From positions 930,001 to 994,000 of the forward strand of contig NZ_CP011253.3 in NCBI RefSeq assembly GCF_000972785.3: a stretch of 64,000 bases of DNA. Direction: 5' to 3'. The stretch comes from Pandoraea oxalativorans. GTDB taxonomy: Bacteria; Pseudomonadota; Gammaproteobacteria; Burkholderiales; Burkholderiaceae. Below the pieces are notes generated by a model. The model was not told the DNA's origin and ran no database searches. It was given only the letters and a program-made list of their open reading frames with translations. The translations under genes were made by a program, and so were the position numbers. Below are positions 46,868-55,773 of the stretch, one piece after another. Within the stretch, counting starts at the first letter, position 1; each line of letters opens with the position of its first letter.

Positions 46868-47244
46868 CAGCGCCGTCGTCTATCTCCCATGAGGGCGCGG
46901 CGGCGTGGCTTGACGCCTCGGTCCGGCAGTACATCGTCGAGCTGGCGCTGGTCGGGGCGCAACACGGCCTGAAGACGCAGGCGCGGACGATTCTGCAAGC
47001 GTTACCGTCGCTCGTGCCCCAAGTTGAGGTGCGTCAGTGTCTGCATGCCGCATTGCTCATCGCGCTGGGCGACACGGTGCAAGCGCGCACCTGCCTTGCG
47101 CGTCTGACCGACGGCGGCGAGGCGGACGCGGTGGACGCCAGCGCCGCGCGCGTGTTGCAGCACTGGCTCGACGCGACGGTGTCCTCACCCGCATCATCCC
47201 CGCCCGCCGTTTCCTCCTCTCCCGAAGTTCTCCCTTTGCCATGA
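46864..47244 (+). CDS. sctG: T3SS needle co-chaperone, YscG/SsaH-like
   Basis: 126 residues. Helical TPR-like body: YIVELALVGAQHGLKTQARTI ... CLHAALLIALGDTVQARTCL, followed by a Pro/Ser-rich tail. In the YscE-YscF-YscG complex this TPR protein caps the needle subunit in the cytoplasm. Its position directly after sctF, as ssaH after ssaG, supports the assignment. Overlaps on both sides indicate coupling. Confidence 0.78.
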   Translation: MTAPSSISHEGAAAWLDASVRQYIVELALVGAQHGLKTQARTILQALPSLVPQVEVRQCLHAALLIALGDTVQARTCLARLTDGGEADAVDASAARVLQHWLDATVSSPASSPPAVSSSPEVLPLP

Positions 47245-47618
47245 CCACACTCTCATCACCTGCGCTTTCTGCGGCGGTTGGGCAAACGTCGACCGTCGAT
47301 GCGTCGATGAAACCGTCTGCCGCATTCCCTGCCGGATTTCCTGCCACAGAGCAGGCCGACGCCGCGCGATTTAATCTCGCGCTGGCGAACGCTGCGCCGT
47401 TGCCCGAGCATCACTTGCTGAGCGCGGCGAGCAAATTAGCTGGCGACACCGAATATCTGACACAACGCGTGACGTTGGACGAACGGGCTTTGGAGGATCC
47501 GGCGCGCCTGCTCGACACGCAGCTCGACATCACCGAACGCGTGCTGGCGCTGGAGTTTGTCGCGAAAGCGGCTGGCGCCACGACGCAGGGCGTCAACAAG
47601 CTGGTCCACATGCAATGA
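47241..47618 (+). CDS. sctI: T3SS inner rod protein
   Basis: 125 residues from the ATG at 47241, overlapping the sctG stop. The C-terminal section DPARLLDTQLDITERVLALEFVAKAAGATTQGVNKLVHMQ fits the YscI/EscI/SsaI rod family: amphipathic helix, then a short polar end. It connects the export apparatus to the needle. Order sctF-G-I-J equals ssaG-H-I-J. Confidence 0.82.
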   Translation: MTTLSSPALSAAVGQTSTVDASMKPSAAFPAGFPATEQADAARFNLALANAAPLPEHHLLSAASKLAGDTEYLTQRVTLDERALEDPARLLDTQLDITERVLALEFVAKAAGATTQGVNKLVHMQ

Positions 47619-48430
47619 CGCGTTACGGCCGTGTTGTGAACGGTGCCGTGCCGACCGTTGCAGGTGTCGCATCGGTACGGATCCTTCTCGTCGGCTTGCT
47701 TTTGCTGATGCTCGTCGGATGCAAGGTCGAATTGCATCGCGCACTGAGCGAGACCGAAGCGAATCAGATGCTGGCGCTGCTGCTGGTCTCCGGACTTCAG
47801 GCTGACAAGCGTGCGGACACCACGGGCATGACCGTTCGGATCGAACGCAGCGATTTCGTGCGTGGCGTCGAAGTGCTCCGTCAGCATGGGCTGCCGCGTC
47901 AGAAGCGGGCATCGGTCGAGGACGTGTTTCCACCGGGGCAACTCGTCAGTTCGCCAGTGCAGGAGCAGGCGAAACTCATCTTTCTCAAGGAGCAACGGCT
48001 GGAGCGCATGCTGGCGGCGCTCGACGGCGTGATGGTGGCGGAAGTGTCTATTGCGCAGGTGCCGACGGACTCGGCCGGACGTACCACCTTGCCGCCGGGC
48101 GTGGCCGTCTTCGTGAAGTACAGCCCCGAAATCAACATGACGCAACGCATGACCGACATTCGCAGTCTGGTGCACGACAGCGTGCCGGGAGTATCGCCGG
48201 AGCGCATCAGCATCGTGCTGCAACCGGCGGACTATCGATTGCCTCGGGCGGCCATCGAGGCGGCCGCAGTGACGGCGAACGCGGGCGGCGAGACGCCTTG
48301 GCGTCCTTGGCTGGGGTGGGGAATGTTAGTGGCGGCAGCGATGGTGCTTGCGGCGGCCGGGGCGATGGCGTGGCGTCGACGGGGCGCATGGGTCGTGCGG
48401 TTACGCCAGCGCGTAGCGAGATCGACGTGA
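47615..48430 (+). CDS. sctJ: T3SS inner-membrane ring lipoprotein
   Basis: 271 residues. A lipoprotein signal (LLLLMLVGCK, Cys at ~36) is followed by the two ring-building motifs with ALSETEANQMLALLLVSGLQ and RMLAALDGVMVAEVSIAQVP. A C-terminal membrane helix lies near residues 228-250. Matches PrgK/MxiJ/SsaJ. It forms the inner-membrane ring with SctD. Confidence 0.93.
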   Translation: MTRYGRVVNGAVPTVAGVASVRILLVGLLLLMLVGCKVELHRALSETEANQMLALLLVSGLQADKRADTTGMTVRIERSDFVRGVEVLRQHGLPRQKRASVEDVFPPGQLVSSPVQEQAKLIFLKEQRLERMLAALDGVMVAEVSIAQVPTDSAGRTTLPPGVAVFVKYSPEINMTQRMTDIRSLVHDSVPGVSPERISIVLQPADYRLPRAAIEAAAVTANAGGETPWRPWLGWGMLVAAAMVLAAAGAMAWRRRGAWVVRLRQRVARST

Positions 48431-49101
48431 TGGCGCGCGCCCGGCTCGCGCGTCTGATCTGGCAACCGGGATTGCATATGGATGCCGGATGGTGGAACAC
48501 GTTCGGAATGTCGGGATGGCGTACCCCTTACCGCAGACATGCGGCGTGTCGTCCACCTGTGGACCGGCTGTTGGTCGAACGACGCGGATGGCCGGTGACC
48601 GGACGAGACGATTGCACGCTTGCTCGGAGCCAGGCGGCACTGGCGATGGTGCATCTGATACCGAATCTGCGCCGCGTCGCGTTGGCCCACGGTTTGCGTG
48701 TGCTGGGCTGTCCCGACTATCTGCTGCTCGGCACATTTCGTCGCGCGCTCTCGCCGTGGCTGGACGCGTGGCAATGTGACCGTCTGCTGCTGACGCGGCA
48801 CGACTGGCCGTCGCCCCGTGCGTTTGAGGCGGACGAGATTGCGACGGCTGCGATGGCGACGACCGGTGCGCAGCTTGACGCCGTCTGCGCCGCTCACATA
48901 TCGCCAGGCACTTCGGGCGCGTCAGACGGCCTCGACGCGATGATCGACGACGTCGCCACCGTCCACATGGCTGCCCGGATATTGCTCCCACCGACGGGGA
49001 TGACAGCGGCGACGGCGGGCGGCGATACGGTCATGGACGATATCTGGCCGCGACTCGCGGCGCTGGAGAAAAAGCTATGTATGTCATCGACTACGCATTG
49101 A
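48430..49101 (+). CDS. sctK: T3SS sorting-platform protein SctK
   Basis: 223 residues. Starts MARARLARLIWQPGLHMDAGWW on the last base of the sctJ stop. The central LRRVALAHGLRVLGCPDYLLLG and RRALSPWLDAWQCDRLLL match the weakly conserved YscK/PscK/OrgA class. It links the cytosolic pods (SctQ/SctL) to SctD. The position between sctJ and sctL corresponds to the extra gene between ssaJ and ssaK in SPI-2. Confidence 0.78.
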   Translation: MARARLARLIWQPGLHMDAGWWNTFGMSGWRTPYRRHAACRPPVDRLLVERRGWPVTGRDDCTLARSQAALAMVHLIPNLRRVALAHGLRVLGCPDYLLLGTFRRALSPWLDAWQCDRLLLTRHDWPSPRAFEADEIATAAMATTGAQLDAVCAAHISPGTSGASDGLDAMIDDVATVHMAARILLPPTGMTAATAGGDTVMDDIWPRLAALEKKLCMSSTTH

Positions 49102-49766
49102 CCCCCATCGAAACGATTGACGGCCGCGCCCCGGCGGGGCCGGTGATTTCCGCCGAGGCCATCGTCAGCTTGCGTGACGAGGCAGGTCAGCGTGCACGTT
49201 GGATGAACGAGGCGCGTGCCGAGCGTGACGCTGCGCAAGTGGAGCGCGAGCGGGCGCGAAACGACGCGGAGGTGCAGCGCAATGCGTGGGAGGCAGCGGC
49301 GCAGGCGCGTGCCAGCCAGGAGGCGGCGACACAGGCGGAAACCGCACGGCAAGCGGCCGTCGAACAGGCCGTGGACTGGCTTGTCGACGAGGCGTCGATG
49401 GAGCGTGAGATCGTGCGGTCGCTGGAGCGCAGGATTGCCGATGCGATGACGGGCGCGTTGTCCAATTTCGTCGGCAAACTCGATGTCGGCGAGCGCTTCG
49501 CGCATCGTGTTGGGCAAGCGCTGCCGGATCTCGTACGCGAAGGTGTCCTCGTCCTGCGTGTGCCGACGGCGCATCACGCGGCTGTCGAGGGCGCATTGCG
49601 CGATGCCGACATCGTGCTCGCGTGTACCCCCGATGCCTCGCTCTCCGGCTGTCAGGCGCGCATCGAGAGCGAGTGGGTCACCGTGTGTCTGGATCTCGAT
49701 GCGGATCTGGCGGCAGTCATCGAACGTTTGCGCGCCGTGCCGAATCTGGAGGTCGCTTATGGTTGA
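49077..49766 (+). CDS. sctL: T3SS stator protein
   Basis: 229 residues, overlapping sctK by 25 bases. Residues ~35-110 form a long charged Ala/Glu/Arg coiled coil, followed by a globular C-terminal domain (LVREGVLVLRVPTAHHAAVEGALR) as in YscL/SsaK/FliH. It tethers and restrains the SctN ATPase and connects it to SctQ pods. Confidence 0.87.
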   Translation: MYVIDYALTPIETIDGRAPAGPVISAEAIVSLRDEAGQRARWMNEARAERDAAQVERERARNDAEVQRNAWEAAAQARASQEAATQAETARQAAVEQAVDWLVDEASMEREIVRSLERRIADAMTGALSNFVGKLDVGERFAHRVGQALPDLVREGVLVLRVPTAHHAAVEGALRDADIVLACTPDASLSGCQARIESEWVTVCLDLDADLAAVIERLRAVPNLEVAYG

Positions 49767-50895
49767 GCGTCTCCCCACGTCGGCCAATCCGAGCGTTCGG
49801 ACGCCGCAGGAAAACAAGGCGCTCGAGCGCATATTGACGGACGAATGGCAGGCGCTCGAAGCTGACAGTCTGTCGTCTCGCGCAACGCCGGCGGATGTGC
49901 CGGGCCATGTGGCGCTGATCGAAGCGACCATCGCGCAGAACGAGGAGGCAGCTTTCTCCGAGTCGCAGGAAAACCTGAGCTTCGCACTGGGCGTTCGTTT
50001 TCGGCGTACGGGCGAGCGAGATGTCCGCGACGACAAGCAACGCGCGCGCGCGTTGTTCGAACAGCAGATGCAACGATTCGCACGTGTGAATGGTGCGCAG
50101 TTCGAACGGCTGCGCAGTCAACTGCGCGATTTGCCGTTTGTCCCCGATCCTCATCAACTGATCCGCCAGGCGCAGATGTCCGGCGGGCACGCTGCACTGG
50201 TTGTCGCTGCGTGGTTGGCCGACAACGGACTCGATGCGAAAACGCGCACGCGACTGCGGCGCACGCTCGACGCCTTGACGGCGTCTGATACCTGGGCCAT
50301 CGAGGCATTCGCGGCACTCGAATGTGGGGACGGCAAGTCGCCTGGCCGGGCGCTGATGCAGCAGCTCAAATCGCTGTTTCGTCAATCGAAGGGAACGCAA
50401 CGCTCGCTTACCCACTGGTTCGACGAGTGCCGTCGCTTCTCGCATCGACGCGAGCGACTTCGTGCACTCATGCAGGCGCTCGGTCTGGAGTTGGGCGCGC
50501 AGCAAGCCGACGCCGATACCCAGCGGTTGTCGTCCGTTGTAGACGATCTCCGGCGCGTAGTGCTGTTTCTCACTTTGGAGTCGATGTGCGAATGCGTCGC
50601 GCACGCGATGCGCGACGCGGGAAGCCGTGCGTTTGCGACCGATACCATGATCGCGGAGACACTGACGTTACTCGATCAGCCCTGGGTCGGCGCCGAATGG
50701 CTGACGCAACGCGCTGCGTACCTGGGCCTGACGACAGTCGACGTCCGATACGCGTTCGCACGAGGGCTATCCCAACTCGTCAAGTCGGCGCATGACGGAT
50801 GTTTTCGGGACGAGACGCAGCGCGAAACGCTCGAAGAAGCGCTGAGTGTCTGGAGAACGGAGATTGCGCACGAAGCCGATGTGACGAACCGCTGA
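49759..50895 (+). CDS. sctW: T3SS gatekeeper, YopN/InvE/HrpJ family
   Basis: 378 residues, overlapping sctL by eight bases. The N-terminal half carries the HrpJ-type helical domain (FSESQENLSFALGVRFRR ... LIRQAQMSGGHAALVVAAWLAD). The C-terminal part resembles TyeA (TMIAETLTLLDQPWVGAEWL). It corresponds to SsaL, which holds back effectors until translocators are secreted and works with SpiC/SsaB and SsaM, both of which seem to have relatives here. Confidence 0.86.
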   Translation: MVERLPTSANPSVRTPQENKALERILTDEWQALEADSLSSRATPADVPGHVALIEATIAQNEEAAFSESQENLSFALGVRFRRTGERDVRDDKQRARALFEQQMQRFARVNGAQFERLRSQLRDLPFVPDPHQLIRQAQMSGGHAALVVAAWLADNGLDAKTRTRLRRTLDALTASDTWAIEAFAALECGDGKSPGRALMQQLKSLFRQSKGTQRSLTHWFDECRRFSHRRERLRALMQALGLELGAQQADADTQRLSSVVDDLRRVVLFLTLESMCECVAHAMRDAGSRAFATDTMIAETLTLLDQPWVGAEWLTQRAAYLGLTTVDVRYAFARGLSQLVKSAHDGCFRDETQRETLEEALSVWRTEIAHEADVTNR

Positions 50896-51111
50896 AGTCT
50901 GAGCGGGCATCCGTCACAGAACGTGTCGTCGCATGCTGCACGACCGCGTGCGACGCGCGTGCGTCGGGCAACCCTGGCTGCAGGGAAGCGGTGTGATCCG
51001 TCGTGATCCGGCACGAGCAATGCGGGGGGGCATGACGGCGGCGCATGAGGCATGCGCCGAAGCGGGATAGACGGTCAAGCGCGGCGACGACGGATGTATC
51101 AATGCCGTCCG
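50896..51111. other. Gap between convergent sctW and chaperone genes
   Basis: 216 bases with no supported gene between the sctW stop and the stop of the reverse-strand chaperone. No terminator with a T-run is visible. Short GC-rich inverted repeats around 50930-50965 may serve as transcript ends. Confidence 0.4.
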
Positions 51112-51525
51112 TCAGGCGCGCAGATGCTCGCGGCAGAGCTTGATGCGGTCATAGAAATCGGTGAGCGCCTGGGCGAACGGCTCCGCTTCTGCGGCGGCTT
51201 CGTCTTTGACTTGCGCGTGAAGAATCAACCGGTTGTCGCGTTCGCGCAACTGAACATGCCCGGTGACGGCCCACTCGGCGGGCTCGATCAAAAACTGAAG
51301 CAACCGCTCGCTGTTGGCTCGATGTAGCCGGGCGGCTTCGTCCGTTGCCACGACGGCATGAATGCTGCACACCTGATTGTCCAGCGTTTCCACGATGATG
51401 CTCGGCGAAGCGTTGAACGTCAGCTCGATGGGCGAATGATTGTCGACGGCGTCGATCTTGCTGGGGTCGTAGCCGATCAGCTTCAGGGCTTCGACGAGAG
51501 TTTGCGCTAAATCGTAACTGGGCAT
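51112..51525 (-). CDS. T3SS chaperone, InvB/SpaK family
   Basis: 137 residues from the ATG at 51525; the longer frame adds an untypical 24-residue start. It opens PSYDLAQTLVEALKLIGYDP ... DNHSPIELTF, close in layout to SpaK/InvB (DIAELVRSALEVSGCDP ... DSHSTIVLDL), and ends YDRIKLCREHLR. InvB/SpaK are class IB chaperones for several effectors. No effector gene adjoins it; SPI-2 has the SseA chaperone in the equivalent place after ssaE. Confidence 0.82.
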   Translation of the reverse strand: MPSYDLAQTLVEALKLIGYDPSKIDAVDNHSPIELTFNASPSIIVETLDNQVCSIHAVVATDEAARLHRANSERLLQFLIEPAEWAVTGHVQLRERDNRLILHAQVKDEAAAEAEPFAQALTDFYDRIKLCREHLRA

Positions 51526-51808
51526 GATGGGCGAGGTAGTGAGCGTGGAGGGTGGGATGGCATCGGTGACGCGCCCCGTGTCAACGTCACACATCATTCG
51601 CAGGATCGGAAATGCGTGCCACGCGACCGGGGGGCGATGGCGAAGGTTCCCACGTTAGGTCGACGAAAACTTTGGTGGCGCGAACCGCGTTGTCGCTTAT
51701 GAGCACGTCGCTGCCGCGATACCGCGATATCGTCCATCTCGACCTGCGTCATCGCGTAGGCTGCGCGTGTTGGCTGCGGCGATCACCGTGGCCGTCATCG
51801 GCGGTGAC
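51526..51808. other. 283-bp gap between the co-chaperone and chaperone genes
   Basis: Short reading frames here show no recognisable product and no ribosome-binding site. The chaperone to the left and the YscE-like gene to the right are both on the reverse strand, so this may hold the chaperone's own promoter or the remains of a lost gene. Confidence 0.4.
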
Positions 51809-52042
51809 CTATTTTCCATACGATGTGCTGTAGCGACGTGAGATGCTTTCGAGAATCGCCTCGGCCGCCTGAACCGCTTGCATCAGTGATTGCGCCTGTG
51901 CGTGTTGTGCAGGGGAAAGTGGCGTGCGAAGCGATCCTTCGAGCGTTGCCCGCGCAGCAACGAGTGTCGCCCCGACATTGCGCGACACCGGGCCGGGGGA
52001 ATCCGCAAGCGCATCTTCAAGGCGTGTCAGACGGATCGTCAT
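51809..52042 (-). CDS. T3SS needle co-chaperone, YscE/SsaE-like
   Basis: 77 residues: MTIRLTRLEDALADSPGPV ... SLMQAVQAAEAILESISRRY. Two amphipathic helices of the size and spacing of YscE/SsaE, with the typical (T)RLE start. It overlaps the end of sctD by 26 bases, exactly where ssaE follows ssaD. With the YscG-like protein it would hold the needle subunit before export. Assignment rests on size, helices and position. Confidence 0.68.
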   Translation of the reverse strand: MTIRLTRLEDALADSPGPVSRNVGATLVAARATLEGSLRTPLSPAQHAQAQSLMQAVQAAEAILESISRRYSTSYGK

Positions 52043-53345
52043 GTTGGGTCTCCGGGGTCGTGGGTGTCAGGGGAAGGTAAAAGAGACGGTCGTAGGCGCT
52101 GATCGACACGCCGTCGGCATGAATGGCAACGATGCGCGTGCCGCCAGGCAGGCGAACGCCCTGTGCAAGGCGAGTGCCGTCGGCAAGCGTAAGCTGCGGT
52201 GCACGCGGAGACCCGCCGATGCTCACCAGCGGCGCGGAGAAGCCCGTCTCGGCCAGCGTGGGAATGGGCGGTGGCAGGGGATCGATGCGTAGCGGCATCG
52301 CGTCGGCCGAACGATTCCACGTGTTAGTGAGGCGCTTGAGCGACGCTTGCCGTCCGACAGTCAGCGCACCGGTGATCCGCCACCCGTTGCGGTCGCGAGA
52401 GATGTCGACACCGCGCAATTGACCTGCTTCGCGCAGTGTTTTTACCAACTGATCGAAACTATGGGCGGTGCCGTTCGCTACGCGCCATCCGTGGGGCAAT
52501 GCGAGTGTGTCCAGCGCATCGGACGCAGCGCGCCATCGGGCATCGGCAACGAGTGGGCCACCGATGACCAGCGCACCGTCCGCGGCCACGTTGACATGCG
52601 CAGTGCCGAAACCATGCAGCCGCAGCAGCGTGCTCACCATCTGTACGGCATTCGCGGGGCACCAGGTGTCGTCGCTCAGCGCTTTGCCGAGCCAGCGCGC
52701 TTCGGCGCGTAGGCGGGCGCGCGTGTCGTCGTCGAGACAACCGCCTGACAGTCGCACGGCGTCGCCCGCAGTAATGAGCGAGACGTTGGGCGCGATGCGG
52801 GTGGCCAGTGCCCGGAGCGCATCGGGTTGCGGAGGACGAGAGATGACGTTGGCGGTGCCTGTGCGCCACATGGCGACACCTGCACCGGCAATCAGCATCG
52901 ACAAGCCCGAGATTGCCAGCCAGGCGGCAGGCGAGCGACGTTGTCTGCGCGAGCCCACTGACGCGGTCGCGTCCGGAACGTCCGCAGTATTCGCCGTCAC
53001 AGACGGTGGGAGACGGCGCACGGGACGCTTCGGTAGTGGCGTGGGCAACGGTTGGGTGTCGTCGCTGAGCCACACGCCGAGGCCCGCAAGATCGATCACG
53101 GTGTGCAGGGGAAGTGGGCGGTCGTCGGGCGCGTCGCCGGTCGCCGTGACCGGCATGCCATCCACCCACACGGGGGTGTGCGAGATCAATCGTACTCGGT
53201 CCTCTTCGACGTGCAGGGTGACGTTCGCCTCGTCGTCGAGCGTCATCGCAATGTCGGCCTCGCCGCTGCCGATGGTGAGCGGTCCGGCCGGAAGTGGCAT
53301 GGGACGCCCGGCGAGGGGGCCGTCTAGGAGCGTTAGCCTTGGCAT
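52017..53345 (-). CDS. sctD: T3SS inner-membrane ring protein SctD
   Basis: 442 residues. The N-terminal FHA-like cytosolic domain (MPRLTLLDGPLAGRPMPLPA ... GSGEADIAMTL) is followed by a Pro/Arg linker, one membrane helix (about residues 141-162) and periplasmic ring domains. Matches YscD/EscD/SsaD. It bridges the cytosolic platform and the secretin. It begins two bases after the sctC stop, so both are in one operon. Confidence 0.9.
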   Translation of the reverse strand: MPRLTLLDGPLAGRPMPLPAGPLTIGSGEADIAMTLDDEANVTLHVEEDRVRLISHTPVWVDGMPVTATGDAPDDRPLPLHTVIDLAGLGVWLSDDTQPLPTPLPKRPVRRLPPSVTANTADVPDATASVGSRRQRRSPAAWLAISGLSMLIAGAGVAMWRTGTANVISRPPQPDALRALATRIAPNVSLITAGDAVRLSGGCLDDDTRARLRAEARWLGKALSDDTWCPANAVQMVSTLLRLHGFGTAHVNVAADGALVIGGPLVADARWRAASDALDTLALPHGWRVANGTAHSFDQLVKTLREAGQLRGVDISRDRNGWRITGALTVGRQASLKRLTNTWNRSADAMPLRIDPLPPPIPTLAETGFSAPLVSIGGSPRAPQLTLADGTRLAQGVRLPGGTRIVAIHADGVSISAYDRLFYLPLTPTTPETQHDDPSDTP

Positions 53346-53347
53346 CG

Positions 53348-55024
53348 TCAGGCGCTCGGCGAAACGGCCGCAGGCTCGGCCTTGATGAGAAACAAACGCA
53401 TGACGCTGTCATTGCGATTGCTCGTGGAACTGAACAGACGCCCGATGAGCGGCAGGTCGCCGAGCAACGGGATCTTGCGTTCGTGTTCGTGTTGCGCGTC
53501 TTGCACGAATCCGCCGAGTAGTAATGACTGCCCGGCCTGAAGCGTTGCGTGAGTGGAAATCGACGAGTTGCGTATGGTTGGCACCTCATTCCGCAAATTA
53601 CGGTCGCTGCGAACTTCACCGCCGTCTTCGATGTTCAGGGTGAGCATCACTTGCTCACCGCTGATGCCCTCATGTCCGGAACTCCCGTCGACCGCGCTGC
53701 CCGTCGGATCGCCCGGCACGAGGCGGGGCGTGACGCGCAGAAGCGAGCCCGACGTCACACTCTCCAGCTTCGCCACCTTTTCGCCGGAGACCTTCGTGTA
53801 GAAGGTCACGCTGCGATCCAGCACCGCCTGCATGTTGTCCAGGGTGACGATCGACGGACGCGATAGCACGCGCGCTTTGGAGTTTCGCTCGAGGGCACTC
53901 AGATTGAGCATGAACTTGTTCGTGTCGCCGACCAGCGTGGTGAAGGTTCCCGCGTCGCCGTCGCTGGAAGGCCCATTGAACGAGACGGCGCCGAAGCCGC
54001 CGAGCCGTGCGCTCCCGGAGATGTCGACGCCAAGCTCGGCAATATCGCTGGCATTCACATCGATGATGGCGACCGAGATGTCGATCAGCCGAGGGCGCAC
54101 GTCGAGTTGCGCGATGAGATCGCCGTAGATGGGAATGTTGCGACGGCGCTCTCGCACGATGACGGCATTGCGACGCGGGTCGGCGGAAAAACGCGGTGTT
54201 CCGGTCTGCGTTGCGGCGGCGAAGCCGACGTCGGTCGACGTGAGGGAACGTGGGACCGCACCGGTCGTGTTCGTAGGTGAGGGTGTGGCGACCAGTGGCC
54301 CTGTCCCCTGAATCAGATCCTTCAGTACGCTGACTACGCCCGGAACGACTACTTCCTGCCCGCGATAAAAGTACCTTGTGTCGTCCGCCGTCGCGAATTT
54401 CAGGGGAAATATCTTGATGGTCTCCTCGCTCTCCTGTTGATCGCGCGCGTCTCGTTCGACGTAATCGGCCAGCATGGAAACCGTCTCGACGCATGCCGGA
54501 ACGCCCGCGATTTCGAGTGCGTGTGTCGCCGGAATCGCCCGTGCCACGCAGTGTCGCGGGTGGAGTACACCGGCGTCGCGCAGATGCGCGAGGAGGTCGC
54601 GAGGCGACGCGTAACGCAGCGGCAACACGCGGCGCGTGGCCTCGCTGGCCTTATAGATGTTGAGCGTCTGGCCGTTGAAGTACCACGAAAGCCGATAACG
54701 TTCAGCCAGTGTGTCGAGTGTCGTCTGTGCGGCACCTGCCGGGAGCGTGCCGATGAAGCGGTCGTCGACCTGTGCGCTGACGACCGTCGGTATGCCGTGA
54801 TGCGCACCGAAGTCGCGTAGCAACTCCGCAAGTGGCGTTCCGGCGCTTTGAAAAGCGAAAGGCCCACCGCGCCAGACGGGCGAGGTCCCATCGCTCGTCG
54901 TGTCGCCCTTCGTGCCAGATGCGCTCAATAGCGCAGCGCTCGCCGGGGCCATCGTCGGCCCGGCGACCAGCAACGTCAGGCTAAAGAGAAGTCGCAACGC
55001 GCGACACACGAGACGGCAACGCAT
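53348..55024 (-). CDS. sctC: T3SS outer-membrane secretin
   Basis: 558 residues from the ATG at 55024 (a GTG two codons earlier is possible). Sec signal peptide over about residues 1-32, then N0/N1 domains (GTLPAGAAQTTLDTLAERYRLSWYFNGQTLNIY). The secretin core has VLSRPSIVTLDNMQAVLDRS and GGFVQDAQHEHERKIPLLGD. This protein class separates the system from flagella. It overlaps the SpiC-like ORF by 49 bases. Confidence 0.95.
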   Translation of the reverse strand: MRCRLVCRALRLLFSLTLLVAGPTMAPASAALLSASGTKGDTTSDGTSPVWRGGPFAFQSAGTPLAELLRDFGAHHGIPTVVSAQVDDRFIGTLPAGAAQTTLDTLAERYRLSWYFNGQTLNIYKASEATRRVLPLRYASPRDLLAHLRDAGVLHPRHCVARAIPATHALEIAGVPACVETVSMLADYVERDARDQQESEETIKIFPLKFATADDTRYFYRGQEVVVPGVVSVLKDLIQGTGPLVATPSPTNTTGAVPRSLTSTDVGFAAATQTGTPRFSADPRRNAVIVRERRRNIPIYGDLIAQLDVRPRLIDISVAIIDVNASDIAELGVDISGSARLGGFGAVSFNGPSSDGDAGTFTTLVGDTNKFMLNLSALERNSKARVLSRPSIVTLDNMQAVLDRSVTFYTKVSGEKVAKLESVTSGSLLRVTPRLVPGDPTGSAVDGSSGHEGISGEQVMLTLNIEDGGEVRSDRNLRNEVPTIRNSSISTHATLQAGQSLLLGGFVQDAQHEHERKIPLLGDLPLIGRLFSSTSNRNDSVMRLFLIKAEPAAVSPSA

Positions 55025-55536
55025 GAACACCCGTGGCGCACGACTTGCAACCGCCGTGCGCCGTCATCGGTCTTGCTGGCCAGATGTGTGCCGTGCGTCG
55101 CGCACGGGGCTGTAGGTGCGGCAGGCGTGTTCTGCATGGGTGCGTATTGAGACGAGAGCATTTCGCCTGCGAGCAGTTGGCGACGGAGCTGCGCTTCGAC
55201 TTGCGCCGGCGCGGCGTGCGCGTCGAATCGGTGTACCCACCAGACGACGTCGTTCGCGACACACAGACTGTCGTCGCGTAACGCCGACTGTCCGGCCAGC
55301 ACGAGCGAACTGCGCGCAAGCCAGCGCGAGCGTGCCGGGTCGTCGAGGTCGTCCGGGCGTCCGGGTGCGTGTAACGAATGACGTGCCGGGGGATCGACTG
55401 CGGTTGCCACACAGTAGCCGCCGGCTGCCGGGCAGGTCCAGCCCGGGTGGCCGTCGATATCGAGCACGATGCGTGCGCCTTGAACGTTGCACGGAACAAT
55501 CCAGTCGAGCGCGCAGAGCGCAAATGGCAAACGCAT
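54976..55536 (-). CDS. SpiC/SsaB-like T3SS gatekeeper partner (candidate)
   Basis: About 186 residues if started at the ATG at 55536; in-frame ATGs at 55584 and 55611 are alternatives and none has a good ribosome-binding site. The core GARIVLDIDGHPGW and the later RSSLVLAGQSALRDDSLCVA ... VEAQLRRQLLAGEMLSSQYA align by eye with Salmonella SpiC (TIDGHPARG; VTLLLAAHP; IEIEKHLAL). It precedes sctC exactly as ssaB precedes ssaC. The C-terminal ~50 residues are Cys/Ser-rich and overlap the sctC start, so the true end or a frameshift needs checking. Confidence 0.5.
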   Translation of the reverse strand: MRLPFALCALDWIVPCNVQGARIVLDIDGHPGWTCPAAGGYCVATAVDPPARHSLHAPGRPDDLDDPARSRWLARSSLVLAGQSALRDDSLCVANDVVWWVHRFDAHAAPAQVEAQLRRQLLAGEMLSSQYAPMQNTPAAPTAPCATHGTHLASKTDDGARRLQVVRHGCSCVAVSCVARCDFSLA

Positions 55537-55773
55537 AGATGTCTGTTGGGGTGGGTGCCCGGCACTGCGAACAGGGACCGTCATTATCGAGCGCGGTGTC
55601 ACGTACGCCATCCGGCGCAGACCTGAAGTCACAACTGCATCTGGAGATTTGCGGCGTTTTCCTATGGGGGCGATCAGGTGAAGGCACAAGATTCGTGCCT
55701 GCTGGCCCGAAGTCGAAAGAGACTGAACAAAAATCCGCATGAATGCTAATGACTCACTGTCGAGGAGCTGCGA

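Noticed and set aside
51612..51833. 73-codon forward frame in the gap beside the chaperone gene
   Set aside because: Biased, featureless translation without a ribosome-binding site and partly overlapping the YscE-like gene on the other strand.
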